64,000 nucleotides of DNA. It comes from CAZTQN01 sp964615765. Lineage in GTDB: Bacteria > Planctomycetota > Phycisphaerae > Phycisphaerales > UBA1924. The notes below the pieces were generated by a model. That model saw only the letters and a list, made by a program, of their open reading frames with translations. It did no database searches and was not told the DNA's origin. A program made the position numbers and the translations under genes. The stretch spans positions 1 through 64,000 of the forward strand of contig CAZTQN010000012.1 of assembly GCA_964615765.1 (NCBI GenBank). The letters are read 5' to 3'. Positions 40,901-50,661 of the stretch are shown in pieces (position 1 is the first letter of the stretch; the number at the start of each line of letters is the position of its first letter).

Positions 40901-42793
40901 CGGGCCCGCCGCGCGGCGGATGACGGGCCCGGCGCTGGCGATCTCGAGCGTAATGCCGGCGGGGCCGGTGGTAAGCGCGCCGGCGTTGTGCGCGAGTTCA
41001 CCCGTGGCGCGGACGTTGGCGGACGTGAGATTCAGCGTGACCTGGGCCGGCGGGAGCGGCGCGTTCGTGACGCCGAGCGGGTACGCGCGGAGGTCGGCAC
41101 GGGCGGTGAGCGCGGCGTCGAGCGTCGGGCCGACGTCGGTGGTGAGGTCGACCGGCAGGTTCATCCCGGCCACGAGCGGCTGGATGAGCGCGGTGGCGAC
41201 GCCCTGGGCTCGGATCTCCGCGTCGAGGCTGTCGGCGAGGGTCGCCGGCGGGCCGCCCGCGGCGGGGCGCTGCAGCGCGCGGACGCGGCCAGCTTGATCG
41301 AGCAGGCCCGCGACGGTGGCGCTGAGGTTGATGGTGCCGCCCGAGGCGCCGTCGACGGCGGCCTGCACCGCGCCGCTGAGCGTCACGGGCTGGGCGAGGT
41401 CGGGCGCGATCAGGGCCAGCCGCGTCGGCTCGATGCGGAACGGACGCCACTCCGCGGGCGCGCCGGGCTGATTCGGCTGGTTGGGCTGATTGGGCTGATT
41501 GGCGGCGGCTTGATTGGGAGCGGAGAGCGCGACGCGGCCTTCGGCGGCGCCGATGTTGAGCGCGATCTCGACGCCCATGCCGCGGGCGTCGATGGTCGCC
41601 GCGTCGATGCCCGCGCCGCTGGCGGGGAGCGGGAGGCGGAGGCGCGTGATGGCGAGTTCGACGGGCGGCTCGGGAGACGTGAGGCGGATCTGGCGGGCGG
41701 CGGACTCGACCGCGGCCCGGGTCGCCGGGAGGCGCGCGAGGAAGGCGGTGGAGGCGATGGTGAAGCGGTTGGCGTTCTGCGCGGCGGCGGCGGGCGTGCT
41801 GAGCACGCCGTCGACGACGGTGAGGGCCAGCGCGCCGTTCACGCCGGGCGAGGTGATGCTGAGATTGGCGACGGCGTTCTTGAGATCGCCGTCGGCGGAG
41901 AGGGTGATGTCGGCGTCTTCGCCGAGGAGCGCGAGCAGCGCGCCCTGCTGGGCGGCGAGGGCGTCGATGACGCCGACGGGCGCGCCCTCGATTTGCCCGG
42001 TGATCTTCACGTTGTCGAGCTTGCCGGTGTCGAAGGTCTGGCCGGCGGTCTTGATGACGGCGTCGACGTTGATGCGGGTGGCGGCGGCGGCAGCGCCGCC
42101 GACGGGCGAAGCCCCCAGGACGCTGGCGTTGAGGTCGGCCTTGGTAGTGACGGTGCCGCCGGCGAGGTTGATGTCGACGGTGCCCTTGAGATCGCGCACG
42201 CCGGTCTCTGGGCCGAGGGTGCCGTCGGCGGCTTTCTCGCGGATGACGACGTCGAGGTCTTTGATCTTGAGCGAGGCCTTGAGCGCCTTGAAGCCCTCGC
42301 CGGCGGGCTTAGGTGAGGCGGGCTTGGGGGCGGCGGGCGCGGGGTTGCGCGGCTCGATGGCCTGGTCGAGGTTGGTCTTGCCGGACGCGTCGCGCTCGAT
42401 GTCGGCCTGGCCGGCGAGCTCGATCTCGCCGAGGTCCAGACGCTGCGTGTTCCACCACTGCTCGCTCACGACCTTCCAGAGCGTCGCGGGCGTGGCGACC
42501 TGCACGCGGGCGGCGAGTTTGCCCGCGGGGTCGCGGACCTCGACGGGGCCGATGATCGTCGGACTGAACCAGCCCAGGCTCAGGTTGGTCACCTTCACGG
42601 TGCCCTTGATCTGCCCGGCGGCGGCCCGCTCGATATAGCCCGGCGCGACGGCGCTGGCGATGCTGGGCGCGGCGGCGATCAGCACGACGATGATCAGGAG
42701 CATGACCCCGGACGTAACGCCCAGGATCAGCCCCCAGCGACGCTTGCGCGGCGCGGTGTTTCGTTCCACCTCGGACCTGCGTGGACCCGGCAT
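37991..42793 (-). CDS. Very large AsmA-like inner-membrane-anchored protein
   Basis: 1600 residues. One transmembrane helix near the N-terminus (about 21-44) is followed by a long periplasmic part. The N-terminal segment VTNLSLGWFSPTIIGPVEV is typical of AsmA family proteins, and the end (YDRFRLPIGEFSIETRGQVD to LRGSLDNPSLTPD) matches an AsmA-like C-terminal domain. In between are many beta strands rich in Ala and Thr and two Asn-Gln-Pro-rich low-complexity linkers (about 38800-38850 and 41465-41515 on the DNA). Proteins of this kind are thought to form long grooves moving phospholipids to the outer membrane. It is a strong sign of a two-membrane envelope. It follows nusG by 184 bases on the same strand. 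Confidence 0.85.
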   Translation of the reverse strand: MPGPRRSEVERNTAPRKRRWGLILGVTSGVMLLIIVVLIAAAPSIASAVAPGYIERAAAGQIKGTVKVTNLSLGWFSPTIIGPVEVRDPAGKLAARVQVATPATLWKVVSEQWWNTQRLDLGEIELAGQADIERDASGKTNLDQAIEPRNPAPAAPKPASPKPAGEGFKALKASLKIKDLDVVIREKAADGTLGPETGVRDLKGTVDINLAGGTVTTKADLNASVLGASPVGGAAAAATRINVDAVIKTAGQTFDTGKLDNVKITGQIEGAPVGVIDALAAQQGALLALLGEDADITLSADGDLKNAVANLSITSPGVNGALALTVVDGVLSTPAAAAQNANRFTIASTAFLARLPATRAAVESAARQIRLTSPEPPVELAITRLRLPLPASGAGIDAATIDARGMGVEIALNIGAAEGRVALSAPNQAAANQPNQPNQPNQPGAPAEWRPFRIEPTRLALIAPDLAQPVTLSGAVQAAVDGASGGTINLSATVAGLLDQAGRVRALQRPAAGGPPATLADSLDAEIRAQGVATALIQPLVAGMNLPVDLTTDVGPTLDAALTARADLRAYPLGVTNAPLPPAQVTLNLTSANVRATGELAHNAGALTTGPAGITLEIASAGPVIRRAAGPSLAVDGAGRVRAGITDLAVNLADLSKPDAMSAIRARVTAQVADLRVTPPTPAPAASTDPAQAAAPAPAPAQPAQPLVIDTADVAITLAPGVAPSIQHAGRFVHAGQPFRSAAQITLEGMKQGRLPKSAGLDLALRMGASGTFEIVELPASVLQIAPGLATMFDPASTDAVGAIVRGAVGRSATLTTRFEPILEGGAPAGTAATVTLTTAAQGVGGEIRARVTPTLASIGKADVTLTADPATLNPALAQSAKSGTTPMAIAQPFTVSLRAIEAIDVPLKAGQDGGVSPDFARAGDAVIAITSDRDIIVDNVAVGTDPSGRPTTTQVQVRRLNVEARAPIAALAGDPAGDGKQADIKAGAQILRGAGISSSGGPGAPGRIADLDATATLAFAKNAEGKVAPALRSAQAALAGLDVVAIDALLNQNGQLTGALGPTADIRASVTPAGQGIQKLVAAIQAPKLSGADNIALTLGQDRLSLDAPANITWTPDAAFLNRVVLGAGKPGAPPPSLTITQSAPVSLRLQRLSVAMPAAATAGAPARGPMLPGVFALDASVAIPQIAATVRRGGIGAAADQPSPLTFDQIQAAVRSGQQPGAIDADLSIARISGADAAAGKPSSARASIVNLADSTGVINAKNAIFNLDADFAQFPTAIVDQLGQQKGLLVEALGPTIDLKARADNVSLAAAPNQSQNQPNQNQPGQNQPGNPPGAAAAGGGIATGRIDATAVSPRATARLLGDIQNGAFIQAGDTGLRIIEIRPALVEQLSGGVPIVKTLEKNTTDDPAIIQAETLRVPIDGDLRKLNGLVRIDPGVARFTTQGILADVMNAVGLRTAGEVGRRIEPFVVRFEQGVANYDRFRLPIGEFSIETRGQVDLVNRRLDCVTYIPLGLMTDRAIGLFGGGGLGVNLGVLDKATMFPWRLRGSLDNPSLTPDPGLFAQEAGKNLIEKPAEAIKDTLDRTIKDLFKPKEKPKN

Positions 42794-42977
42794 GGGATCG
42801 CCTCCGATGCGATAAAGCGGGATGGGTGTTCGCGCCGGCGGGAGTGGCCCGGCGGGCGCGGAGAATTGTACCGGCGAGCGGCCGGTTCGATGCCCCCGGA
42901 GGGGTGAACGTGCCGTGCGGGACGGGATGCGGTGAGGGCGCGGGGGCGGGCCGGCGTGAAGGCCGGGTGGGGGATCG

Positions 42978-43562
42978 TCAGCCTTCGATCTTGCCGAGCT
43001 GCCATTCTTCGATTTCGATCGGGGCCTGACGCCCGAAGATGGTGACCAGAACGCGGACGAGGCCCTTCTCCGGGAGGAGTTCGTCGACGGTGCCTTCGTA
43101 GTTCTGGAATGGGCCTTCCTTGATCAGGACGTGTTCGCCCTTGCTGAAGACGAGCTTAATCGTGGGCTCTTCCTCGGGCTTGCGGCTGTCCTGATGGAGC
43201 TTCTCGATCTCGTGCTCTTTCATGGGCGTCGGGCGCCCGGCGGTGCCGACGAAGTCCCCCACGCCGGTGGTCTCCTTGATGAGGAAGAAGACATCCTGGG
43301 GGATGCGTCCGTCGGGCTCGAGGCGCATTTCGACGAAGACGTACCCGGGGTACATCTTGGTCTCGACGATCTTCTGCTTGCCGCCCTTGATGGTCTTGGT
43401 CTTCTCGGTGGGGACGAGGATGCGTCCGACCAGGTGCTCCATCTTTTCGATCTGGACCTTGCGGAGGAGGGTTTCGCGCACGTAGGACTCCTTGTTGGAG
43501 GCCACGCGCAGCGTGAACCAGTTCATTCCTTCCCGCGTGATCGGCTCGACTTCTTGGGGCAT
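42978..43562 (-). CDS. nusG: Transcription termination/antitermination factor NusG
   Basis: 194 residues. AGGAA lies before the ATG at 43562; an internal ATG at 43526 (MNWFTLRV) would be a shorter start matching the classical N-terminus. The NGN domain covers residues 12-125 with YPGYVFVEM, and the KOW domain 138-165 with FSKGEHVLIKEGPFQNYEG. It binds RNA polymerase and couples it to Rho or the ribosome. The gene follows secE as in most bacteria. rplK, normally next, is absent: an AsmA-like gene lies downstream instead. Confidence 0.97.
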   Translation of the reverse strand: MPQEVEPITREGMNWFTLRVASNKESYVRETLLRKVQIEKMEHLVGRILVPTEKTKTIKGGKQKIVETKMYPGYVFVEMRLEPDGRIPQDVFFLIKETTGVGDFVGTAGRPTPMKEHEIEKLHQDSRKPEEEPTIKLVFSKGEHVLIKEGPFQNYEGTVDELLPEKGLVRVLVTIFGRQAPIEIEEWQLGKIEG

Positions 43563-43797
43563 GACCGGTTCCTATTCCTATTCAACGTCGGGCGGCGGGC
43601 CGCCAGAGCGGACGCGCGCGGCCCATGAGGACCACAGAGAAACGAACGGGCGACGCACGCCGATGACCCGGGCCCCCGTTGATGGAGGGGGCGGAGGGTG
43701 CTGACGCGCCCGGACCCAGCCGTCCCGCCAACCGCCCGCGATGGATCCACGCTGCGGGATCCGGACGGATCGAGGCCGGGGCGGCGGGCCGCCGACT

Positions 43798-44544
43798 TCA
43801 GGCCGCCAGCACGCCGATGGCCTGGAAGAAGGCCTTGAAGGCTATGTCGACGGTGAACAGGGCGGCGGCGATGAAGAAGGCGGCGAAGATGACGACCCAC
43901 GTCGAGGAGATGATGTCCTTGCGGGTCGACCAGTTGACCTTTTTCATCTCCATGTCGGTGGAGATGAGGAACTCGACGGAGGACGGGCGGACGGCGCAGA
44001 AGTAGTACGCGATGATGAACCCGATGATGATCGTGAGCGCGGAGGCGGACCCGCCCAGCAGCTCGGGCCCGACGCTCGGCTGGCCCGTCACGCGGCCCTG
44101 CACGGGGATCGCGACGTCCGCCAGGCGGAGCGAGCGGGTGTCGCCGGCGTTGTAGTCGGTGCGGGGGGCGGAGGGGGCGGCGCCGGCGGGGGCGGGCGCT
44201 GGCTTCATTGTGAGGCCGCCCAGCACGACCGAGCGGGAGGCCGGGTCGAACGAGCGGACGGTGCCGGTGCCGAGTTCGGTGGGTTCGCGGCGGCCGCGTT
44301 CCGGCTCGCCCAAGAGCGTGACGGTCTGACCGGCGGCGGGGTTGACGACGGCGGCGGAGGCGCCGGGGGCGGCCTGCGGCGTGCCGAGGGTCATCGTCCA
44401 CGCGGTCCGCGGGAGACGCTCGGAGACGACCGTCATCTGCTTGTACAACCAGGCGGCGGTGGCGAGGGTGACGATGCCGATCACCGTCGCCGTCATGACG
44501 CGCGTCCAGTAGCCTTGCCCGGACTTGTGAATGCCGATGTCCAT
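43798..44544 (-). CDS. secE: Preprotein translocase subunit SecE with long N-terminal extension
   Basis: 248 residues; the family core is about 60-130. The last 60 residues are SecE: VEFLISTDMEMKKVNW amphipathic helix (about 190-205) followed by a transmembrane helix (215-238). Before it come a first transmembrane helix (about 17-35), a loop of some 130 residues rich in Ala, Pro and Gly, and a second helix (168-185). The loop is probably outside the cytoplasm, given three helices with the SecE core amphipathic helix in the cytoplasm. The ATG at 44544 lies just after tRNA-Trp. It forms the SecYEG channel with SecY and SecG. Gene order supports the call. Confidence 0.93.
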   Translation of the reverse strand: MDIGIHKSGQGYWTRVMTATVIGIVTLATAAWLYKQMTVVSERLPRTAWTMTLGTPQAAPGASAAVVNPAAGQTVTLLGEPERGRREPTELGTGTVRSFDPASRSVVLGGLTMKPAPAPAGAAPSAPRTDYNAGDTRSLRLADVAIPVQGRVTGQPSVGPELLGGSASALTIIIGFIIAYYFCAVRPSSVEFLISTDMEMKKVNWSTRKDIISSTWVVIFAAFFIAAALFTVDIAFKAFFQAIGVLAA

Positions 44545-44592
44545 GCTGCGCCTAGTGCGAGGGAGAGCGGCCGAGCCGCTGGAGGGGGGAAA

Positions 44593-44665
44593 CACGCCGG
44601 GAGGGACTTGAACCCGCAACCTGCGGATTTGGAATCCGCTGCTCTACCAATTGAGCTACCGGCGT
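44593..44665 (-). tRNA. trnW: tRNA-Trp (CCA anticodon)
   Basis: On the minus strand a complete cloverleaf: acceptor ACGCCGG/CCGGCGT, D-arm with AGCTCAATTGGTAGAGC, anticodon stem GCGGATT-CCA-AATCCGC, T-arm with GGTTCAAGTCC. The terminal CCA is not encoded. It lies between rpmG and secE, a conserved bacterial order. Confidence 0.97.
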
Positions 44666-44666
44666 A

Positions 44667-44833
44667 GGGGAAGGGCCGAGGGGATAGGGCCGAGGGCCGA
44701 GGGGAAGATGAAAGGGAAAGGGCCGAGGGGGTAGGGCCGAGGGCCGAGGGGGAACCGAAGAAGGTCGAGGGAGCGGGTCGGAGGTTCGAGTGGTTCGCAC
44801 TCGGCCCTTGGCCCTGGGCCCTCGGCCCTTCTG
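44667..44833. repeat. GGGCCGAGGG-type repeat cluster
   Basis: Several copies of GGGCCGAGGGCCGAGGGG and shorter forms fill 44667-44752. An inverted set (GGCCCTGGGCCCTCGGCCC) lies at 44810-44828. The same word recurs at 59150-59190. It fills the space between rpmG and tRNA-Trp and could fold into a hairpin. Confidence 0.75.
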
Positions 44834-44837
44834 AAAC

Positions 44838-45023
44838 TTACTTCCGCTTGACCTTGTGCAGCGTGTGCTTGCGCAGGCGGGGGGAGTACTTCTTGAAGCC
44901 TTCCTTGAGTTTCTCAGCGACGCCGCCCTTGACGTTGATCTCGGTGCGGTAGTTGAGGTCGCCGGTCTCGCTGCACTGCAGCCAGACGTACTCGCGGGCG
45001 GCGGCTTTGCCTTTCTTAGCCAT
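44838..45023 (-). CDS. rpmG: 50S ribosomal protein L33 (bL33)
   Basis: 61 residues, basic, with the typical YVWLQCSETGDLNYRTEIN opening and KYSPRLRKHTLHKVKRK end. Only one Cys is present, so this is the form without a zinc ribbon. AAAGGA precedes the ATG. It lies between tuf and tRNA-Trp, as in many bacterial tuf-secE-nusG loci. It is a structural protein of the large subunit near the E site. Confidence 0.95.
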   Translation of the reverse strand: MAKKGKAAAREYVWLQCSETGDLNYRTEINVKGGVAEKLKEGFKKYSPRLRKHTLHKVKRK

Positions 45024-45131
45024 GACGGACGTTCCTTTGTTCGAAAAGCCGGCCCGCCGGGGGTGACCGACGGGCCAGTGGGGGTTCGATCGTATTCCCG
45101 CGTCGGTGTGCGGGGGCGGGGGGTCGGGCGA

Positions 45132-46334
<1,203 letters not shown>

Positions 46335-46694
46335 GACGACCAACCTCCTATTCGCCGCCCCGCGCGGTCCGTCAACCGACGGCGGCGGGGCGAGAGGGGC
46401 GATTTGTTGAGCCCCGCTTGAGCCAGAGATGTCGGCACGACCCGGGACGCCGCGCGTCCCCGCCCATGCCCGCGGACACCAACCCGGTGCCCGCTTCCCG
46501 ATGCACGCCCCCGCCGACAGACGGTTCGTCGGCGGGTGTGAAACCTATCCGGCCCCGATCGGCGCGTTGCCTGGACCGACGCGAAGCGTCAGCCCCTGCA
46601 GTGCGCCGGCCGATGCCGGGCGGGCATCATTGGCTCCCCGAGGGCAAAAGCCAAGGGGGCAGCGCCAACGGACCACGCGGCACAGGGGCGGAAC
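46335..46694. other. Leader region between tRNA-Thr and tuf
   Basis: 360 bases without a gene I can support. It probably forms the long 5' part of the tuf transcript. Small GC-rich inverted words occur, but no defined riboswitch. Confidence 0.45.
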
Positions 46695-46766
46695 AGCCGC
46701 TAGCGGGATTTGAACCCGCGACCTCACCCTTACCAAGGGTGCGCTCTACCACTGAGCTACAGCGGC
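46695..46766 (-). tRNA. trnT: tRNA-Thr (GGT anticodon)
   Basis: On the minus strand: acceptor GCCGCTG/TAGCGGC, D-arm AGCTCAGTGGTAGAGC, anticodon stem CACCCTT-GGT-AAGGGTG, T-arm with GGTTCAAATCC. CCA is not encoded. It precedes tuf, as thrT precedes tufB in enteric bacteria. Confidence 0.95.
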
Positions 46767-46917
46767 GACATCGGCCGGGCCGGAACCCGGTCGCCGGGTC
46801 CATGGTAGGACCCGGAAAGGACCGGTCAATCGGACTGTGCGACCGCCCGACTTGGGGCGGCGGAGCGTCCGAAACGACGGAAATCGCCCCGGCAGGACCG
46901 AGAATTCCGACAGCGCG

Positions 46918-46946
46918 TTGACAAAGTCTAAACCTTCCGGCACACT
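46918..46946 (+). promoter_or_regulatory. Putative sigma-70-like promoter of the 47154 gene
   Basis: TTGACA at 46918-46923, a 17-base spacer, then CACACT at 46941-46946. The same TTGACA-17-CAGACT arrangement precedes the duplicate gene at 50633, which supports it. The -10 box is poor. Confidence 0.5.
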
Positions 46947-46969
46947 CGAACTCGGTGGTTCCCGGGAGG

Positions 46970-47153
46970 GAGAGGCGTCCGTGGCGGGCGTCGACCCGAG
47001 GATTCACCCCGTCATCAGACGCGTTCTGAAGGGCCATTCGTGCCCAGGTCTGAAGGGCGGCCGATCGCACGTCGAGAGCGGGACCCTGCCTCCGCAGGTG
47101 CTTCGCTGGGCGGCGGCGAACGGATGCACATTCAGGAAAAAGGTGGTGTGGCG
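46970..47153 (+). promoter_or_regulatory. Conserved 5' leader of the 47154 gene
   Basis: A 33-base block at 46970-47002 is identical to 50684-50716 before the duplicate gene, and further words (AGGTCTGAAGG, CGGCCGATCGCAC) are shared. The leader is about 200 bases long and non-coding. It may carry regulatory structure or simply reflect the duplication. Confidence 0.5.
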
Positions 47154-50100
47154 ATGTTGAATCCCAAGGTATCCCGCGGCCTGATGGCCGCCCTGCTGTG
47201 CTGTACGGGCACGGCGGTGACGGCGCTGGCCCAGCCGGCGAACAACGCGTGCGGCGCCAACACGGCGTCATTCACGATCCCCGGCGGCGGCGGCATCGTC
47301 AGCCAGACGACGACCGACACCACGGGCTGGACCCGTGACACGACCGGCGTCTGCACCGGCTCGACGGGCGCCGACGTGTACTGGTACTTCACCCCCAACG
47401 CGGCCGGGCCGTGGCAGATCGACACCTGCACCAACCCCTCGTTCGACTCGGTGCTGTCGATCCACAACAACGTCTGCCCGGTGGGCACCGGCAACTACGC
47501 CAACGGGCTGGCCGGCACGGTCGCCTGCGGCGACGACAACTGCGGGTCCTCGTCGCGCATCACGGTGACGCTGACGGCGGGCAACACGTACATCATCCGC
47601 GTCGGGCGCTTCAGCGGGACCGCCGCCGCCGCCTACACGCTCACGGTCGCCAACGTCGGCGCGCCGGGCGCGTGCTGCACCGCGGGCGTGTGCACGATCA
47701 CCAACGGGGCCGCCTCGTGCACCGCGCCGGGCACCTTCCAGGGCGCGGGCTCGACCTGCTCGCCCAACCCCTGCCCCCAGCCCCCGGCCAACGACCTGTG
47801 CGCGAACGCGACGGTCTTCTCCGGCACGGGCTTCACGGTGACGGGCAACAACAACCAGGCCACCAATGACGGGTGGGCGAACATCACGGGCGGGACGTTC
47901 GGCTGTGCGCCGGGCAACACGTTGACCACCCCGGCCAGCCGGGCCGACCTGTGGTATCAGTTCACCCCCAGCGTCACCAACAACTACAACCTCGCGATGT
48001 GCAGCTCGACGCCGTCGTGGGACTCGGTGCTGTCGGTGCACACGGCCTGCCCGGGCGCCGGCGTCAGCAACACGCTGGCCTGCAACGACGACGGCACCTG
48101 CGCCACGGGCGTCGGCCTGTCGGCGATCACCGGTCTGAACCTGACCAGCGGCGTGCCGGTCTGGATCCGCGTGGCCCGCTTCGGCGCTACCGGCACCCAG
48201 AACGACAACTTCACCCTCACCGTCACCAGCGATCCGCTGGGCGCCTGCTGCTCGACGGCGGGCGTGTGCAGCCTGCTCACCAGCGCTGCCTGCACCTCCT
48301 CCGGCGGCACCTACGCCGGCGACGGCACCACCTGCGCCACGACGGTCTGCACCGGCGCCTGCTGCAACGTGACCACCGGCGCGTGCACCGCGACCGGGCC
48401 CGCGGCCTGCGTCTCCCCCGACGTGTTCCAGGGCGTCAGCACGGTCTGCTCGCCCAACCCCTGCCCGCAGCCCCCGCCCCCGGCCAACGACGAGTGCTCC
48501 GGCGCGCTGGTCGCCACCCTGGGCACCACCTCCGGCACCAACGCCCAGGCCACGACCGACAGCTCGGCGTCGTGCCAGTCCTCCTCCAACAAGGACGTGT
48601 GGTACACCTTCACCGCGACGACCGCGGGCTCCTACCAGTTCGACACCGAAGGCAGCGTCCAGACCGACACCGTCCTCAGCCTGCTCGACGGCTGCGGCGG
48701 CACGGAACTGGCCTGCGATGACGACGGCGGCACCGGCCTCTTGTCCAGCCTCGTGTTCAGCATGACGGCGAACCAGACGGTCACGATCCGCCTGGCCTCG
48801 TTCGGCACCACCCCCGCGGGCGGCGTGTTCAACCTGAACATCGCCTCCGTCGTTGCCGGCGCCTGCTGCAACGACACCACCGGCGTGTGCACCACCGTCG
48901 TCGGCGGCATCTGCCCGACCGGCGCGACCTACCAGGGCGACAACACGACCTGCGCTCCCAGCCCGTGCCCGCCTTCCGGCTCGTGCTGCAACATCGCCAC
49001 CGGCGCCTGCTCGCTGACCGTCGAGTCGCTCTGCGGCGTCGGCAGCACGTGGACCCTCGGCGGCATCTGCACGCCGAACCCCTGCCCGCAGCCCCCGCCC
49101 CCGGCCAACGACGAGTGCACCTCGGCGGTGGTCCTCACGGTCGGCAACCCGTCCAACGGCACCATCACCAACTCCACCGGCACGGACATCTCGACCTGCT
49201 CGGGCTCGTCGATCGACGTGTGGTTCTCCATCACCCCGGCGGCCGGCTTCTACACCGTGACCTCGACGCCCAGCTCCGCGTCCGATGACGCGACGGCCCT
49301 GGCGGTCTACACGAGCTGCCCGCCCGCCGCGGACAGCGACATCGCCTGCTCGGCTCAGCCGGGCCTCGGCGCCACCAACACGGTGCTGTTCAACGCGGAC
49401 GGCACGACGACGTACTACATCCGGGCCGCCGGCTTCGCCGGTGACATCGGCGCGTTCTCGATCCAGGTGAACTCGACGATCGCCGGGGCGTGCTGCGCCG
49501 CGTCGGGCGCCTGCACCATCACGTCCTCGACCGGGTGCACCGCGGGCGTCTTCCAGGGCGACAACACCACCTGCACGCCCAACAACTGCCCGCAGCCCCA
49601 GCCCCCGACCAACGACACCTGCGCCACGGCGATCGTGGTGAACGGGACCGCGTCGGGCAACATCACCACGCTGGTCGCCCTGAACGAGAACGACGAGCCC
49701 GTCGGCACGTGCAACAGCACCGCCGCCGTCGGCCTCGACAACTCGATCTGGTTCACCTTCACCCCGGGCAGCGCCGGCACCCTGGCCGGCACGATCGACA
49801 TGGACTACGACGGGATCGCCGTGCTCTACAGCGGCGGCTGCGGCCTTGCCAACCTGACCGAACTGGCCTGCTGGGACCTGGAACCGATGGACCTGTCCAC
49901 CCCGGACGAAGGCTCCTCGGCCCTCACCCCCGGCGTGACCTACTTCCTGGCGATCGGTGACTGGGGCTCCTCCGACGGCGGCGGCCCGACGAGCTACACC
50001 ATCACCGTCCCCGCGGCGAGCACCGGCCGCTGCTGCATCGGCGCCCGCTGCGCCATCGTGGCTCCGGCTCAGTGCGTCGCCTCCGGCACCGCTCAGGCCG

Positions 50101-50330
50101 TGTTCACCGCCTCGGCGACCGACTGCAACGCTTCCGGCGTCAACACCGCCCCCTGCTGCTTCGCCGACTACAACAAGGCCGGCGGCGTCACCGTCCAGGA
50201 CATCTTCGACTTCCTCACCGACTACTTCACCGGCAGCGTCAACGCCAACGTCGGCGGTGACGGCACCACCCTCCCCACCGTCCAGGACATCTTCGACTAC
50301 CTGACGGCCTACTTCGCCGGCGGCTGCTAA
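47154..50330 (+). CDS. Large exported PPC-like/six-Cys-module GC-dockerin protein
   Basis: 1058 residues from the ATG at 47154 (AAAGGTGG upstream), signal site ALA before QP. Five PPC-like modules open NNACGANT, NDLCANAT, NDECSGAL, NDECTSAV and NDTCATAI, with DVWYTFT-type strands and TELACDDDGG turns. Between them lie six-Cys modules of the form GACC...C...C...C...CP. The tail is a GC-dockerin with CC entrance (CCFADYNKAG) and GGC end. The 3' 307 coding bases and the following terminator are identical to those of the next gene. It may be a surface or matrix protein stabilised by disulfides; no enzyme motif. Confidence 0.86.
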   Translation: MLNPKVSRGLMAALLCCTGTAVTALAQPANNACGANTASFTIPGGGGIVSQTTTDTTGWTRDTTGVCTGSTGADVYWYFTPNAAGPWQIDTCTNPSFDSVLSIHNNVCPVGTGNYANGLAGTVACGDDNCGSSSRITVTLTAGNTYIIRVGRFSGTAAAAYTLTVANVGAPGACCTAGVCTITNGAASCTAPGTFQGAGSTCSPNPCPQPPANDLCANATVFSGTGFTVTGNNNQATNDGWANITGGTFGCAPGNTLTTPASRADLWYQFTPSVTNNYNLAMCSSTPSWDSVLSVHTACPGAGVSNTLACNDDGTCATGVGLSAITGLNLTSGVPVWIRVARFGATGTQNDNFTLTVTSDPLGACCSTAGVCSLLTSAACTSSGGTYAGDGTTCATTVCTGACCNVTTGACTATGPAACVSPDVFQGVSTVCSPNPCPQPPPPANDECSGALVATLGTTSGTNAQATTDSSASCQSSSNKDVWYTFTATTAGSYQFDTEGSVQTDTVLSLLDGCGGTELACDDDGGTGLLSSLVFSMTANQTVTIRLASFGTTPAGGVFNLNIASVVAGACCNDTTGVCTTVVGGICPTGATYQGDNTTCAPSPCPPSGSCCNIATGACSLTVESLCGVGSTWTLGGICTPNPCPQPPPPANDECTSAVVLTVGNPSNGTITNSTGTDISTCSGSSIDVWFSITPAAGFYTVTSTPSSASDDATALAVYTSCPPAADSDIACSAQPGLGATNTVLFNADGTTTYYIRAAGFAGDIGAFSIQVNSTIAGACCAASGACTITSSTGCTAGVFQGDNTTCTPNNCPQPQPPTNDTCATAIVVNGTASGNITTLVALNENDEPVGTCNSTAAVGLDNSIWFTFTPGSAGTLAGTIDMDYDGIAVLYSGGCGLANLTELACWDLEPMDLSTPDEGSSALTPGVTYFLAIGDWGSSDGGGPTSYTITVPAASTGRCCIGARCAIVAPAQCVASGTAQAVFTASATDCNASGVNTAPCCFADYNKAGGVTVQDIFDFLTDYFTGSVNANVGGDGTTLPTVQDIFDYLTAYFAGGC

Positions 50331-50475
50331 GCCCCCGGGCAACGCGGAGCCCGCTCCTTCCCAAGGCTCCGATCACTTCCCCACGCTTCTTGCCGGAGCC
50401 CCGTCCATCGGACGGGGCTCCGTCTTTTTTGCACGCTCCGTTCCCGGCGATGGCTCGGTCACTCCGCCCGGGCTC
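50024..50475 (+). repeat. 452-bp direct repeat, copy 1
   Basis: Identical by eye to 53117-53568, constant offset 3093. It covers the dockerin region of the gene, its stop, the terminator and 45 bases beyond. Confidence 0.9.
50395..50430 (+). terminator. Rho-independent terminator
   Basis: A perfect 12-bp stem GGAGCCCCGTCC/GGACGGGGCTCC, loop ATC, then GTCTTTTTT. It lies 65 bases after the stop. Confidence 0.93.
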
Positions 50476-50632
50476 GCGCACGCCCGCGGCGCTGTGGAAG
50501 TTCTCGGACAACGCGCACCGGTCACACACGAGGACAGCGGCATCAGGCTGCGACGATGGCGCGGCGCAGAGCGGACAATCGTCCAAAAGCGCTGGAGATT
50601 GAGCGGGGAATGCAGAGAGTTCTGCGATCGCG

Positions 50633-50661
50633 TTGACAACCAGGCAACCTGCCGACAGACT
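50633..50661 (+). promoter_or_regulatory. Putative sigma-70-like promoter of the 50871 gene
   Basis: TTGACA at 50633-50638, a 17-base spacer, CAGACT at 50656-50661. It matches the promoter candidate at 46918 in the duplicate. The rest of 50476-50870 is leader with the 33-base block at 50684-50716 and no other gene. Confidence 0.5.

Noticed and set aside
37964..42316. 1450-codon open frame on the plus strand
   Set aside because: It mirrors the AsmA-like gene in antisense, has a Gly/Arg/Asp/Ala-only composition, no signal peptide and no family motif. High GC keeps antisense frames open.
47268..50342. 1024-codon minus-strand frame, and a similar one at 50730-53435
   Set aside because: Antisense shadows of the two Cys-rich dockerin genes with low-complexity Ala/Gly/Arg/Val content. 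Their shared start comes from the 452-bp repeat.
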